Assembly: GCF_013408985.1 (NCBI RefSeq)
Contig: NZ_JACBZT010000001.1
Span: forward strand, 248,001-312,000
Length of the DNA: 64,000 nt
From: Petropleomorpha daqingensis
GTDB taxonomy: Bacteria; Actinomycetota; Actinomycetes; Mycobacteriales; Geodermatophilaceae
Direction: 5' to 3'
Numbering within the stretch: position 1 is the first letter of the stretch; every line of letters begins with the position of its first letter. Position numbers and translations under genes: made by a program. The notes beneath the pieces are model-generated. The model had not been told where the DNA came from, made no database searches, and worked only from the letters and a program-made list of their open reading frames with translations. Below, piece by piece: positions 1-7,758 of this stretch.

Positions 1-1
1 C

Positions 2-187
2 GCCACCCCGTGGATCGACGTCCCCACCGGCACCTGGATGACCTGGCTGGGCTCGATCAGCGCCGGCTGCCTGCTGGTCGGCCTCCTGGTCTACGTGTTC
101 GGACGACGGTCGGCCCAGAAGCTCTCCGCCCCCGACGCCCTGGCCCACCTCGCGGTGCTCGAGCGCAAGCCCACCGAAACCGTCTGA
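2..187 (+). CDS. C-terminal end of an amino acid/polyamine permease (partial)
   Basis: Only the last 61 codons lie in the window; the reading frame is open to the left edge and stops at 185-187. The peptide has one hydrophobic segment (WMTWLGSISAGCLLVGLLVY), a short basic patch (FGRRSAQK) and a polar tail, the usual end of an APC-superfamily permease. The next gene, 30 bases on, is a copper amine oxidase, so import of an amine followed by its oxidation is a sensible pairing, but that is inferred from position. The family assignment rests on a short tail and is tentative. Confidence 0.5.
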   Translation, partial: ATPWIDVPTGTWMTWLGSISAGCLLVGLLVYVFGRRSAQKLSAPDALAHLAVLERKPTETV

Positions 188-217
188 CCCTCCCGCAGAG
201 ACAGGAGCACGTTCCCC

Positions 218-2245
218 ATGGCAGTCGACACCGCCCTCGCCGACCTCACCGACGGCTCGGGTCCGGCCATCCATCCGCTCGACCCGCTGACCGGCCCCGA
301 GATCGAGCGCGCCGCCGCGATCGTCCAGGGCAGCGACCACACCTCCACCACCCTGCGGTTCGTGATGATCTCGCTGGCGGAGCCGCCCAAGCCGGCGGAC
401 CTGGTCTTCGACTCGATCCCGGCCCGCAAGGCCTTCGTCGTCAGCTACGACAACGCGCAGAAGATGATCTTCGAGGGGATCGTCGACCTCGACCTCGGCA
501 TGGTCGAGTCGTGGACGCCGGTCCCCGGCCGCTTCCCCTCCTACCTGGCCGAGCACATGGACGGCGTGGAGAAGGTCGTCCGCGAGGACCCGGGCTGGCA
601 GGAGGCGATGCGCAAGCGCGGCGTCACCGACTTCGACCTGGCGATGATCGACCCCTGGCCGGCCGGCTACTACGGCGCCCAGGACCACTACGACAACTCG
701 CCGCTGATCTGCCGCCCGCTGACGTTTCTGCGCTCGGCGCCGGGCGAGCACGGTTACGCCCGTCCGGTCGAGGGGCTGATCGTGCACTTCGACCTCGACG
801 CCATGACCGTGCTGCACATCGAGGACCACGGCGTCGTCCCGCTGCCACCGACCGCCGGCAACTACTCCGAGCGGTTCATGTTCACCCCGGACAACCGCCC
901 CGCGTTCACGCAGTTCCGCGACGACCTCAAGCCCATCGAGATCACCCAGCCGGAGGGGCCGAGCTTCACCGTCGACGGCTGGAACGTGACCTGGCAGAAG
1001 TGGTCGCTGCGGGTCGGCTTCAACCCGCGCGAGGGCCTGGTGCTGCACCAGCTCGCCTACACCGACCGCGGCGTCGAGCGGCCGATCATGTACCGCGCGG
1101 CGCTCTCGGAGATGGTGGTGCCCTACGGGGACACCTCGCCGACGCACTGGAACAAGAACGTGTTCGACATGGGCGAGGTCGGGATGGGCCTGATGGCCAA
1201 CCCGCTGACCCTCGGCTGCGACTGCCTCGGCGAGATCTTCTACTTCGACGGCGTCGTCAACGACTCGCTCGGCAACGCGGTGACGATCCCGAACGCGGTC
1301 TGCATGCACGAGGAGGACTACGGCATCGCCTGGAAGCACACCGACTTCCGCACCGGCGAGGTCGAGGTCCGCCGCTCCCGCCGGCTGGTGATCAGCTTCA
1401 TCGCCACCGTCGGCAACTACGAGTACGGCTTCTTCTGGTACCTCTACACCGACGGCAACATCGAGTACGAGATCAAGCTGACCGGGGTGCTCACCACCGG
1501 CGCGATCCCGGTCGGCCAGAAGCCGCGGTGGGGCAACCTGGTCGCCCCGGGCATCTACGGCCCGCACCACCAGCACTTCTTCAACGTCCGCATGGACATG
1601 ACCGTCGACGGGCCGGACAACTCGGTGTACGAGGTGGACTCGGTCCCCGAGCCCGATCCCGGGCTCAACCCGCACTCCAACGCCTGGATCACGCGGGACA
1701 CCCTGGTCGCCTCGGAGGCCGCCGGCGCCCGCGACTGGAAGTACGAGACCGCGCGCTACTGGAAGGTGGTCAACCCCTCGAAGGTCAACGAGCTGGGCAG
1801 CCCGGTCGGCTACAAGCTCATGCCGCGCGACGTCGTCCCGACGATGGTGCAGGAGGGCTCGGCGATCTACGACCGCGCGCGGTTCGTGCAGCACAACCTC
1901 TGGGTCACCAGGTACGACCCCCGCGAGCTGTACGCCTCCGGCGACTACCCGTACCAGTCACCGGACGTGCAGGGCCTGCCGGTCTACCAGGCGGACGACG
2001 CGCCGCTGGAGAACACCGACGTCGTCCTCTGGTACACCGTCGGCGCGCACCACATCGTGCGTCCCGAGGACTGGCCGGTCATGCCCTGCGCCTACGTCGG
2101 GTTCATGCTCAAGCCGGTCGGCTTCTTCGACGGCAACCCCGCGCTGGACCTCCCGCCGTCGGCCTCCTGCTCGCACTGCGGGCACGGCGCCTGCACCTGC
2201 GGGCACTCCGCCACCGACCGCGGGCTGCCCATGGCCGGGCACTGA
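218..2245 (+). CDS. Copper-containing primary-amine oxidase
   Basis: Topaquinone enzyme that converts primary amines to aldehydes with release of ammonia and hydrogen peroxide. The 675-residue length fits the bacterial family. The cofactor motif N-Y-E-Y is at 400-403, so Tyr401 should become topaquinone. Asp317 in NVFDMGEVGMG is the expected catalytic base; its distance to the cofactor (84 residues) matches the Arthrobacter enzyme. Copper ligands are probably His451 and His453 (HHQH) and His612 (GAHHIVRPEDWP). The start ATG follows an AGGAG. No signal peptide is seen, so a cytoplasmic location is likely. The C-terminus carries a cysteine/histidine cluster (CSHCGHGACTCGH) that is not part of the catalytic core. 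The gene follows a permease end and probably forms an amine-utilisation pair with it. Confidence 0.95.
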   Translation: MAVDTALADLTDGSGPAIHPLDPLTGPEIERAAAIVQGSDHTSTTLRFVMISLAEPPKPADLVFDSIPARKAFVVSYDNAQKMIFEGIVDLDLGMVESWTPVPGRFPSYLAEHMDGVEKVVREDPGWQEAMRKRGVTDFDLAMIDPWPAGYYGAQDHYDNSPLICRPLTFLRSAPGEHGYARPVEGLIVHFDLDAMTVLHIEDHGVVPLPPTAGNYSERFMFTPDNRPAFTQFRDDLKPIEITQPEGPSFTVDGWNVTWQKWSLRVGFNPREGLVLHQLAYTDRGVERPIMYRAALSEMVVPYGDTSPTHWNKNVFDMGEVGMGLMANPLTLGCDCLGEIFYFDGVVNDSLGNAVTIPNAVCMHEEDYGIAWKHTDFRTGEVEVRRSRRLVISFIATVGNYEYGFFWYLYTDGNIEYEIKLTGVLTTGAIPVGQKPRWGNLVAPGIYGPHHQHFFNVRMDMTVDGPDNSVYEVDSVPEPDPGLNPHSNAWITRDTLVASEAAGARDWKYETARYWKVVNPSKVNELGSPVGYKLMPRDVVPTMVQEGSAIYDRARFVQHNLWVTRYDPRELYASGDYPYQSPDVQGLPVYQADDAPLENTDVVLWYTVGAHHIVRPEDWPVMPCAYVGFMLKPVGFFDGNPALDLPPSASCSHCGHGACTCGHSATDRGLPMAGH

Positions 2246-2252
2246 CGTCCCG

Positions 2253-2294
2253 CGGCGGCCGTCGTCCCCTCGTCAGCGGGGACGGCGGCCGTCG
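2253..2294. terminator. Bidirectional stem-loop between convergent genes
   Basis: Arms 2253-2269 and 2278-2294 (17 bases, two mismatches) enclose an 8-base loop. It sits between the amine oxidase and a minus-strand membrane-protein gene and overlaps the last codons of the latter. No T-tract follows, as is common in high-GC actinobacteria. Confidence 0.6.
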
Positions 2295-2449
2295 CGCGTC
2301 ATGCCCACCGCGCCCAGCGCGGCGAGCAGCAGACCGGCGCCCAGGAAGGCCAGCGGGGGGCCGAGCGGGGTGCCGTCGTCCAGCAGGTACCACCCGAGGC
2401 CGGCCACGGCCCCGCCTGCCATCACCGTCAGTCCGGCAAGTCGCTTCAC
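2273..2449 (-). CDS. Small two-helix membrane protein (58 aa)
   Basis: Unrecognised. From the GTG at 2449 the product starts KRLAGLTVMAGGAVAGLGWYL, then DDGTPLGPP, then a second hydrophobic stretch (LAFLGAGLLLAALGAVGM) and a basic tail TRDGRRPR. That is two transmembrane helices joined by a short acidic turn. The GTG was chosen because a strong GGAGGAGGAG lies 7 bases upstream; the longer reading frame to 2596 would run through that ribosome site. It is convergent with the amine oxidase gene and shares its terminator hairpin. Confidence 0.6.
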   Translation of the reverse strand: MKRLAGLTVMAGGAVAGLGWYLLDDGTPLGPPLAFLGAGLLLAALGAVGMTRDGRRPR

Positions 2450-2521
2450 GCCCGTTCTCCTCCTCCATCTCGAGTCGGCAGCAGCCTGCGGTGCGGTGCT
2501 TGGCGGCTCCTTGGGCGGGAC

Positions 2522-2527
2522 TAGCCT
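2522..2527 (+). promoter_or_regulatory. -10 hexamer TAGCCT of a leaderless start
   Basis: TAGCCT ends 7 bases before the GTG at 2535, the spacing expected for a transcript that begins at its start codon. No ribosome-binding site lies in the gap. Confidence 0.5.
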
Positions 2528-2534
2528 CGGATCC

Positions 2535-3275
2535 GTGGACGGCGGCGTCGTACTCGACCTGCCCAGCGCCGGCCCGGAACCACTCGCGATCGACACGGCG
2601 CTGGCCGCGGTCCTCGGCTACGCCCGCGGACGGCGACCTCTCTGGTTCCGCTCGCCGGTGTCTGCCGAGGGCCGTTGGGTGCAGGTGCTCGCGTTCGGCT
2701 ACGAGCGCTTCGACGCCCGGCCGCGCACCGAGGGCCCGCTCGGCGACCCCGACGTCCTCACCGCCGAAGGCCTGCACGGGCGGCTGAACCGCGAGGACTG
2801 GACGACGGTCCGCAGGGCCCTCGACGACGCCGCACCGCTCGCCCAGGCCGCGGTCGACCGCGCGGACGGCCGGGCGTTCTGGGAGCTGCCCGCCGAGGAG
2901 TTCTCCGTGCTCGCCGAGCCCGGCACCGTCGGCGCCGCGCTGCGCGACCTCGGCACCCTGCCCGGCGTGCCCCCCGGCTACGTCCCCGCCGCGCTGCACC
3001 ACCGCTGGCCGGCGCTCTTCCCGCTCGTGGCGCCGTCCACCCGCCGCCAGCTGTGGCCGCACCTCAAGGAGGGCGACAGCGGCATCGAGGCGGTGATCCA
3101 CCGCGAGCTCCAGGCGCAGGCCGGCGGGTTCCACCGGCTCGAGGCCGCCGTCGCCGAGCACGGGCTCGCACTGACCCGGCTGCGCCTGCACGACGTCCTG
3201 CTGTGGCTGTCGGCCGGGCTGCGCCTGACCCACGCCACCGCGCTCGGCCGCGCGCTCGCCCCCGCCGTCAGCTGA
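2535..3275 (+). CDS. Conserved hypothetical protein (246 aa), possibly DUF6308-like
   Basis: Soluble protein with no membrane segment or signal peptide. The middle-to-C-terminal part (LHHRWPALFPLVAPSTRRQLWP, then an alpha-helical stretch) reminds me of the actinobacterial DUF6308 family, which has no known function; this is a weak recollection. The GTG at 2535 is preferred to upstream starts because a TAGCCT -10 element lies 7 bases before it and the upstream in-frame residues are low-complexity. It ends 8 bases inside the convergent small membrane gene at 3268-3498. Confidence 0.55.
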   Translation: MDGGVVLDLPSAGPEPLAIDTALAAVLGYARGRRPLWFRSPVSAEGRWVQVLAFGYERFDARPRTEGPLGDPDVLTAEGLHGRLNREDWTTVRRALDDAAPLAQAAVDRADGRAFWELPAEEFSVLAEPGTVGAALRDLGTLPGVPPGYVPAALHHRWPALFPLVAPSTRRQLWPHLKEGDSGIEAVIHRELQAQAGGFHRLEAAVAEHGLALTRLRLHDVLLWLSAGLRLTHATALGRALAPAVS

Positions 3276-3498
3276 GGAAGTTCGACAGTCCGCTCGGCAC
3301 GTTGCCGCCGTTGCCCTGAGCGCCGTTGCGCCGGGCCTGCGTCGTCGCGACGAACAGCCCGATGAAGTCGACGACGACGCCGCCGAAGATCAGCCCGAGG
3401 CCGACCCCTTCCCGGGTGCCCACGAGCAGGGCGCCGGCGACGATCGCGGCTGCGCCCGCCAGCATCACGAGCAGACCGATGACCGCGTACTTGGACAT
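3268..3498 (-). CDS. Small two-helix membrane protein (76 aa)
   Basis: Unrecognised. Start ATG at 3498 follows GAGAGGAACTCC. The protein begins MSKYAVIGLLVMLAGAAA, has a second hydrophobic segment (GLIFGGVVVDFIGLFVA) and a hydrophilic tail rich in Asn/Gly (ARRNGAQGNGGN). The next gene upstream on the same strand is another two-helix protein 20 bases away, so the two are probably cotranscribed. Its 3' end overlaps the convergent gene by 8 bases. Confidence 0.6.
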   Translation of the reverse strand: MSKYAVIGLLVMLAGAAAIVAGALLVGTREGVGLGLIFGGVVVDFIGLFVATTQARRNGAQGNGGNVPSGLSNFLS

Positions 3499-3518
3499 GG
3501 AGTTCCTCTCGAAGAAGG

Positions 3519-3797
3519 TCAGCTGAGCAGGTCGAGGACGCCGTCGACGACCGTCGAGGCGGCGCTGTAGTCGGTCGTCCCCGTGGCCGGTCGGGCCGGG
3601 CCGGTGGACGGCGACGCGTCCTTGCCGAGCCAGGTCAGCAGGCCGCCGCCGAACGAGATCCCCACCCCGACGGCCGCCATCCCGAGGCCGTACTCGGCGG
3701 CCGCCGAGGGCGCGGCGATCCAGAAGACGACGCCCAGGGCCACGGCGCACCCGCCGCAGATCAGGACGACGATCCCGAAGAGCTTCGTCATCGACAC
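3519..3797 (-). CDS. Small two-helix membrane protein (92 aa)
   Basis: Unrecognised. Two hydrophobic segments (FGIVVLICGGCAVALGVVFW and GLGMAAVGVGISFGGGLLTW) are followed by a polar tail rich in Ser, Thr and Pro. There is no ribosome site before either the GTG at 3797 or the ATG at 3791. A CAGGCT hexamer sits 6 bases upstream of the GTG, the same arrangement as at two other starts in this window, so I chose the GTG as a leaderless start. It probably forms a two-gene unit with 3268-3498. Confidence 0.6.
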   Translation of the reverse strand: MSMTKLFGIVVLICGGCAVALGVVFWIAAPSAAAEYGLGMAAVGVGISFGGGLLTWLGKDASPSTGPARPATGTTDYSAASTVVDGVLDLLS

Positions 3798-3850
3798 GGG
3801 AGGAGCCTGCGGCTCGCCGCTTGCCCAGGGCTTGGGCCAGGCTTGCGGGC

Positions 3851-4175
3851 ATGGCCGAGGAACTGCCCGCGGCGGTCAGCCGCGTGATCGAGGCGACCAA
3901 CGCCGGCGACAGCGCCGCCTTCGTCGACGCGTTCACCGAGGACGGGTTCGTCGACGACTGGGGGCCGGGTATTCCGCGGCCACGCCGAGATCAGGCGCTG
4001 GGACGACGCCGAGAACATCGGCGTGCACGCCCGGTTCCGCGTCCAGGAGATCACCGTGGACGGCGACACCACCACCGCGCGCCTCGCGGTCAGCGGCGGC
4101 GGCTTCAACGGCCCGTCCACCTTCACCTTCGAGGTCGCCGGCGACCGGGTGCGGAGCATGCGCATCACGGGCTGA
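3851..4175 (+). pseudogene. SnoaL/NTF2-like protein with a single-base frameshift
   Basis: The first frame gives MAEELPAAVSRVIEATNAGD and continues through FTEDGFVDDWG, a normal SnoaL/NTF2-fold start. It then runs into nonsense (PGIPRPRRDQALGRR). From about 3966 the next frame reads VFRGHAEIRRW and continues to HARFRVQEITVDGD, GPSTFTFEVAGDRVR and a stop at 4173-4175. That is the expected second half of a protein of about 107 residues. Removing one G from the G5 run at 3960-3964 joins the halves as DDWGRVFRGHAEI. The open frame that continues past 4175 into the next gene is accidental. Either a sequencing error in a homopolymer or a recent inactivation. Confidence 0.8.
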
Positions 4176-4300
4176 CCGGCGGGGTTGAGAGCCCGCTGCC
4201 GGTTACCTGTCAACTTCCTGGCAGGCGGGTGCGACCCCGGTTGCTGAGCGCAACATCAGGTCGTCGTGGTGCGGAATTCGCAGTCCTGAGGAGGACGACC

Positions 4301-4972
4301 ATGCACGATCACCCCGACCTCGCCGAACTCGGCGCCCGCATCAGCGCCGAGGAAGACGCCACCGCCGGCCGGAAGGGCGCGGAGACCGCGCGGACCGTGG
4401 AGGGAGCCGGCTCGATCGCCGATCCCGCTCCGCTCGGCCTCGCCGCGTTCGCCCTCACCACCTTCGTGCTCAGCCTGGTCAACGCGAAGTGGATGCCGGA
4501 AGCGACGGCGCCGATCGTCCTGGGGTTGGCACTGGCCTACGGCGGTCTGGCCCAGCTGCTCGCCGGCATGTGGGAGTTCCGCCGCGGCAACACGTTCGGC
4601 GCGACGGCGTTCGGCTCGTTCGGCGCCTTCTGGATCTCCTACTGGGCGTTCGTGACCTTCTACGCCGACAAGGTCCCCGCCGCCGACGCCGGCAAGGCGT
4701 CGGGCTGGTTCCTGATCGCCTGGGGCATCTTCACGACGCTGATGCTCCTGGGTTCGCTGCGCACCACGATGGGCCTGGTCGCCCTGTTCGCCCTGCTGGC
4801 CGCGACGTTCTACGTGCTCGGCGCCGGGGCACTGGCCGGGTCGTCCGGCGTCACCGTCGTCGGCGGCTACCTCGGGATCATCACCGCCGTCGTCGCCTGG
4901 TACTGCGCGGCGGCCGGTGTGCTGTCCTCGACGTTCGGGAGGTCCATGCTGCCGAACCCGCCGATGCGCTGA
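4301..4972 (+). CDS. satP: Acetate/succinate transporter of the GPR1/FUN34/YaaH family
   Basis: Six-helix inner-membrane acetate-proton symporter family. Key features are the DPAPLGLAAFALTTF entry motif (NPAPLGL in most members) near residue 45, then GGLAQLLAGMWEFRRGN and FGSFGAFWISYWAF, all family hallmarks, and four further hydrophobic segments. It has 223 residues including a roughly 40-residue polar N-terminal extension. The ATG at 4301 follows GAGGAGG by 7 bases. The upstream open frame belongs to the broken SnoaL gene and is not part of this protein. It is convergent with the AraC regulator gene, with only 3 bases between stops. Confidence 0.9.
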   Translation: MHDHPDLAELGARISAEEDATAGRKGAETARTVEGAGSIADPAPLGLAAFALTTFVLSLVNAKWMPEATAPIVLGLALAYGGLAQLLAGMWEFRRGNTFGATAFGSFGAFWISYWAFVTFYADKVPAADAGKASGWFLIAWGIFTTLMLLGSLRTTMGLVALFALLAATFYVLGAGALAGSSGVTVVGGYLGIITAVVAWYCAAAGVLSSTFGRSMLPNPPMR

Positions 4973-4975
4973 CCC

Positions 4976-5890
4976 TCAGCCGCCCCGGCGCACCTCGTCC
5001 GGCGTCCGCCCGTACGCGGCGCGGAAGTTCCGGCCGAAGGTCGCCTGGTCGGTGAACCCCCAGGACGACGCCACCCCGGCGACGGTCACGCCCGCCCCGC
5101 CGCGCTGCAGGTCCCGGTGCGCAGCCTGCAGCCGCAGCCGGCGGACGTACCGCGCCGGGGTGTCGCCGCGGGCGGCGAACAGCGCGTAGAGCGACCGCGG
5201 CGAGAGGTAGGCGGCGGCCGCGATCCGCGCGGGGTCGAGCAGCGGGTCGCGCAGGTGCCGGTGCACGTAGGACGACACCCGCACCCAGGCGGCCTCCGAC
5301 GAGGACGGCGACGCCGGCCGCAGCGCCCCGGCGAGCAGGTCGACCGCGGCGTCGGCCACCGGCAGCGCCAGCCGCGCGTCGAGGGCCTCCGCCGAGCGCA
5401 TCGCCGTCCCCAGGAGGGCGGTGAGCAGGCCGACCGCCTCGCCGTCCAGCAGCCGGGTGCCCACGGCCGGCATCCGGGTCCGCGGCACCAGCAGCGTCCA
5501 CTTGTGCAGCCGGCCGGGCACCCGGAAGCGCACGGCCTCGTCGCCCCGCCACACCAGCGCCGAGCCCGGCCGGACGACGTACCGCTCCCCCGCCACCTCC
5601 ACCTGCTCGGCGCCGCCGCGCACGAACAGCACGCCGACGGCGTCCTCGGCGGTCGCGGCGAACTGGCTCCGCCCCCGGAACCCCGAGCACGGGCCGCACC
5701 GGCAGTCGACCAGCGCCAGGTCGCCCAGGCGGTAGCGGGTCAGCCCGTCGTCGTCCGCACCCTCCCCGTCCGGGGTGACCGACCACGGCAGGTGGGTGGC
5801 GCTCACCGCCTCGCGGAAGGCGTCGACGCGCTCGTCCGGTGGCAGCCGCGCCGGACGCCACCGCTGCGTCGCGAGGGCCATGGCGGGCAT
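4976..5890 (-). CDS. AraC-family transcriptional regulator (304 aa)
   Basis: The N-terminal ~190 residues look like the AraC-like ligand-binding domain (cupin-type beta segments such as YVVRPGSALVWRGDEAVRF). The C-terminal ~100 residues contain two helix-turn-helix units, ending in GFTDQATFGRNFRAAYGRTP, the classic AraC signature. The ATG at 5890 follows AGGAGGG at 12 bases; a second ATG at 5881 is possible. It is divergent from the hydrolase gene at 5994, with 103 bases between the starts, so regulation of that gene is likely but inferred. Confidence 0.85.
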   Translation of the reverse strand: MPAMALATQRWRPARLPPDERVDAFREAVSATHLPWSVTPDGEGADDDGLTRYRLGDLALVDCRCGPCSGFRGRSQFAATAEDAVGVLFVRGGAEQVEVAGERYVVRPGSALVWRGDEAVRFRVPGRLHKWTLLVPRTRMPAVGTRLLDGEAVGLLTALLGTAMRSAEALDARLALPVADAAVDLLAGALRPASPSSSEAAWVRVSSYVHRHLRDPLLDPARIAAAAYLSPRSLYALFAARGDTPARYVRRLRLQAAHRDLQRGGAGVTVAGVASSWGFTDQATFGRNFRAAYGRTPDEVRRGG

Positions 5891-5993
5891 GGAAGCGCCC
5901 CGCCCTCCTCCAGCGCAAGGTCTGCGGGCAACGCCGTCCGCACTGCGGGGATCGTCGCGACGGCGGCCCGCGCACCCGGGCAGGGTCGCCGGC

Positions 5994-6893
5994 ATGCGAG
6001 AGGACATCGAGTTCCGCACCGAGGACGGCGTCACGCTGCGCGGCTGGCACTACGCGCCGGACGGCGCGACCGGCCCCACGCCGCTCGTCGTCATGGCCCA
6101 CGGCTTCTCCGCCGTGAAGGAGCACCTGCTCGACGACTTCGCCGGCTTCTTCTGCGACGGCGGCCTCGGCGTGCTGGTCTACGACAACCGCAACCTGGGT
6201 GCCTCCGACGGCACCCCGCGCGGCGAGATCGACCCCTGGCAGCAGGTCCGCGACTACCGGACGGCGATCACCTGGGCGCAGACCCAGCCGTGGGCCGACC
6301 CCGAGCGGATCGGCATCTGGGGCTCCAGCTACAGCGGCGCGCACGTGCTGGTCGTCGCCGCGCTCGACCGGCGGGTCAAGGCCGTGGTGTCGCAGGTGCC
6401 GCTGGTCAGCGGGCTGGCCAACGCGCGGCGGCTGATCCGCTCCGACCTGTTCGCCGCGACCCGGCAGTTGTTCGACGCCGACCGCGCGGCCCGCTACGCC
6501 GGTGCGGCGCCGCAGATGATGCAGGTCGCGTGGGAGAAGGACCCGGCCGAGCCCGCGGCGCTGCCAACCCAGGACACGCACGACTTCTTCTTCGGGCCCA
6601 TCCAGGACCGCGCCCCCAACTGGCGCAACGAGGTCACGCTGCGCTCGGTGGAGATGTTCGTCGAGTACGAGCCCGGCGCCTACATCGCCGACATCGCCCC
6701 GACGCCGCTGCTGATGGTCGTCGCCTGCCAGGACCACCTGACCGTCGCCGACCTGTCGTTGGAGTACTTCGAGAAGGCCCGCCAGCCCAAGGAGCTGGTC
6801 GCGCTGCCGTGCGGGCACTTCGAGGCCTACGTCGGCGAGGCGTTCGCCGAGTCGGCGCCGCGGCAGCTCGCGTGGTTCCGCAAGTACCTGTGA
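5994..6893 (+). CDS. Alpha/beta hydrolase (S15/dienelactone-hydrolase-like)
   Basis: 299-residue serine hydrolase. The oxyanion region VVMAHGFSAVKEH is near residue 35 and the nucleophile elbow is GSSYSG (GxSxG). The acid lies in LLMVVACQDHLTVAD and the catalytic histidine in LPCGHFEAYVG. The fold type resembles proteins annotated as X-Pro dipeptidyl-peptidase-like or dienelactone hydrolase; the substrate is unknown. The ATG at 5994 has no strong ribosome site. It is divergent from the AraC regulator and convergent with the ferritin-like gene, whose stop is immediately adjacent. Confidence 0.85.
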   Translation: MREDIEFRTEDGVTLRGWHYAPDGATGPTPLVVMAHGFSAVKEHLLDDFAGFFCDGGLGVLVYDNRNLGASDGTPRGEIDPWQQVRDYRTAITWAQTQPWADPERIGIWGSSYSGAHVLVVAALDRRVKAVVSQVPLVSGLANARRLIRSDLFAATRQLFDADRAARYAGAAPQMMQVAWEKDPAEPAALPTQDTHDFFFGPIQDRAPNWRNEVTLRSVEMFVEYEPGAYIADIAPTPLLMVVACQDHLTVADLSLEYFEKARQPKELVALPCGHFEAYVGEAFAESAPRQLAWFRKYL

Positions 6894-7640
6894 TCAGGGG
6901 ACGGTGAACGCCGGCAGCAGGCCGCGCTGCGCCTGCAGCCGGTCCAGCTCGTCGAGGTGCCCCATCGCCCGGACGGCGAGCTGCCGGAAGCCGCCGCCGG
7001 CGAACGGGTCCGCCGCCCCGAGCCACTGGCGCAGCGCGTCGGCGACCACCGCGTAGCCGCTGTCGCCGGCGTCGAGCAACCGCTGCTCGGAGGCGTCGGC
7101 CGCGGTGCGCCGCCGCACCCGGACGGCGTCGGCCGGCGGTGGGTCGCCGAGTGCGCGGCGCAGCGCGGCGGCGCCGGCCGCGTGCGTGCCGCCGTCCTGG
7201 AGCACGTCCTGCGCGCCGTCCACGACCGCCGCCGACGGCAGCAGCCGCGCGTAGTTCCAGTCGACCGCGGCGGCCAGCGCCTCCTCGCGGGCGATCAGCG
7301 CCGGCGCGTCGGCCACGGTCGGCGGGGTCAGGTCGAGGACGCCGGCCGGTCCGGTGACCGCGGCCGCCCGGTCGAGCGAGGGGCTGCGACCGGCGTCCGC
7401 CAGCACCCGGCACACGCGGGACAGGTGGCGCATCTCGTCCTGCGCGATCGAGGCCGCCGCTCCCGCCGCGTCGCGGGCCGCGTCGGTGAGCGGCCCGCCG
7501 TCCTCCGGCGGCAGGTCCATGCCGAGGGCGCAGCCCACGGTGAGCCACTCGACGACCATCGCGTGCTCCACGGCCGCCAGGACCTCGAGCTCGTCGAGCA
7601 GCTGGTCAGGGGTCAGCAGGGTCGACTGGTCGGTGCTCAC
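6894..7640 (-). CDS. Ferritin-like domain protein (248 aa)
   Basis: Four-helix-bundle protein with possible diiron ligands: EHAMVVEWL near residue 25 and QDEMRHLSR near residue 90. It resembles the ferritin-like domain found near VioB-type enzymes and in many actinobacterial proteins of unknown function. The second metal-ligand pair is less obvious, so binding of iron is inferred. The GTG at 7640 follows GGGGTGAA. It faces the protease gene in tandem, but a strong hairpin at 7709-7752 separates the two. Confidence 0.7.
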   Translation of the reverse strand: MSTDQSTLLTPDQLLDELEVLAAVEHAMVVEWLTVGCALGMDLPPEDGGPLTDAARDAAGAAASIAQDEMRHLSRVCRVLADAGRSPSLDRAAAVTGPAGVLDLTPPTVADAPALIAREEALAAAVDWNYARLLPSAAVVDGAQDVLQDGGTHAAGAAALRRALGDPPPADAVRVRRRTAADASEQRLLDAGDSGYAVVADALRQWLGAADPFAGGGFRQLAVRAMGHLDELDRLQAQRGLLPAFTVP

Positions 7641-7708
7641 GGGCGTTCACCCCTCGTCCGGTCTGCCGATCCTGCTCCCTCGGGGGCCTCCGTGGCGGCC
7701 TGCTGAGC

Positions 7709-7752
7709 GTCCTCGTGCTCTGCCCACCGGCGGGTGGGCAGAGCACGAGGAC
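7709..7752. terminator. Perfect 20-bp stem-loop, likely terminator
   Basis: Arms 7709-7728 and 7733-7752 are exact inverted repeats (starting GTCCTCGTGC) around the tetraloop GGCG. The hairpin begins 6 bases after the stop codon of the minus-strand protease gene and lies 69 bases before the ferritin-like gene's start. There is no T-tract on either side. Confidence 0.85.
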
Positions 7753-7758
7753 CGACCG

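Noticed and set aside
10-2787. Long overlapping reading frame of 925 codons over the amine oxidase
   Set aside because: Low-complexity Arg/Pro/Ala translation and loss of any motif; the true frame with topaquinone motif is the 218-2245 frame.
3821-4972. 383-residue SnoaL-acetate transporter fusion protein
   Set aside because: The transporter has its own ribosome site and start at 4301, and the linking sequence is out-of-frame SnoaL coding DNA.
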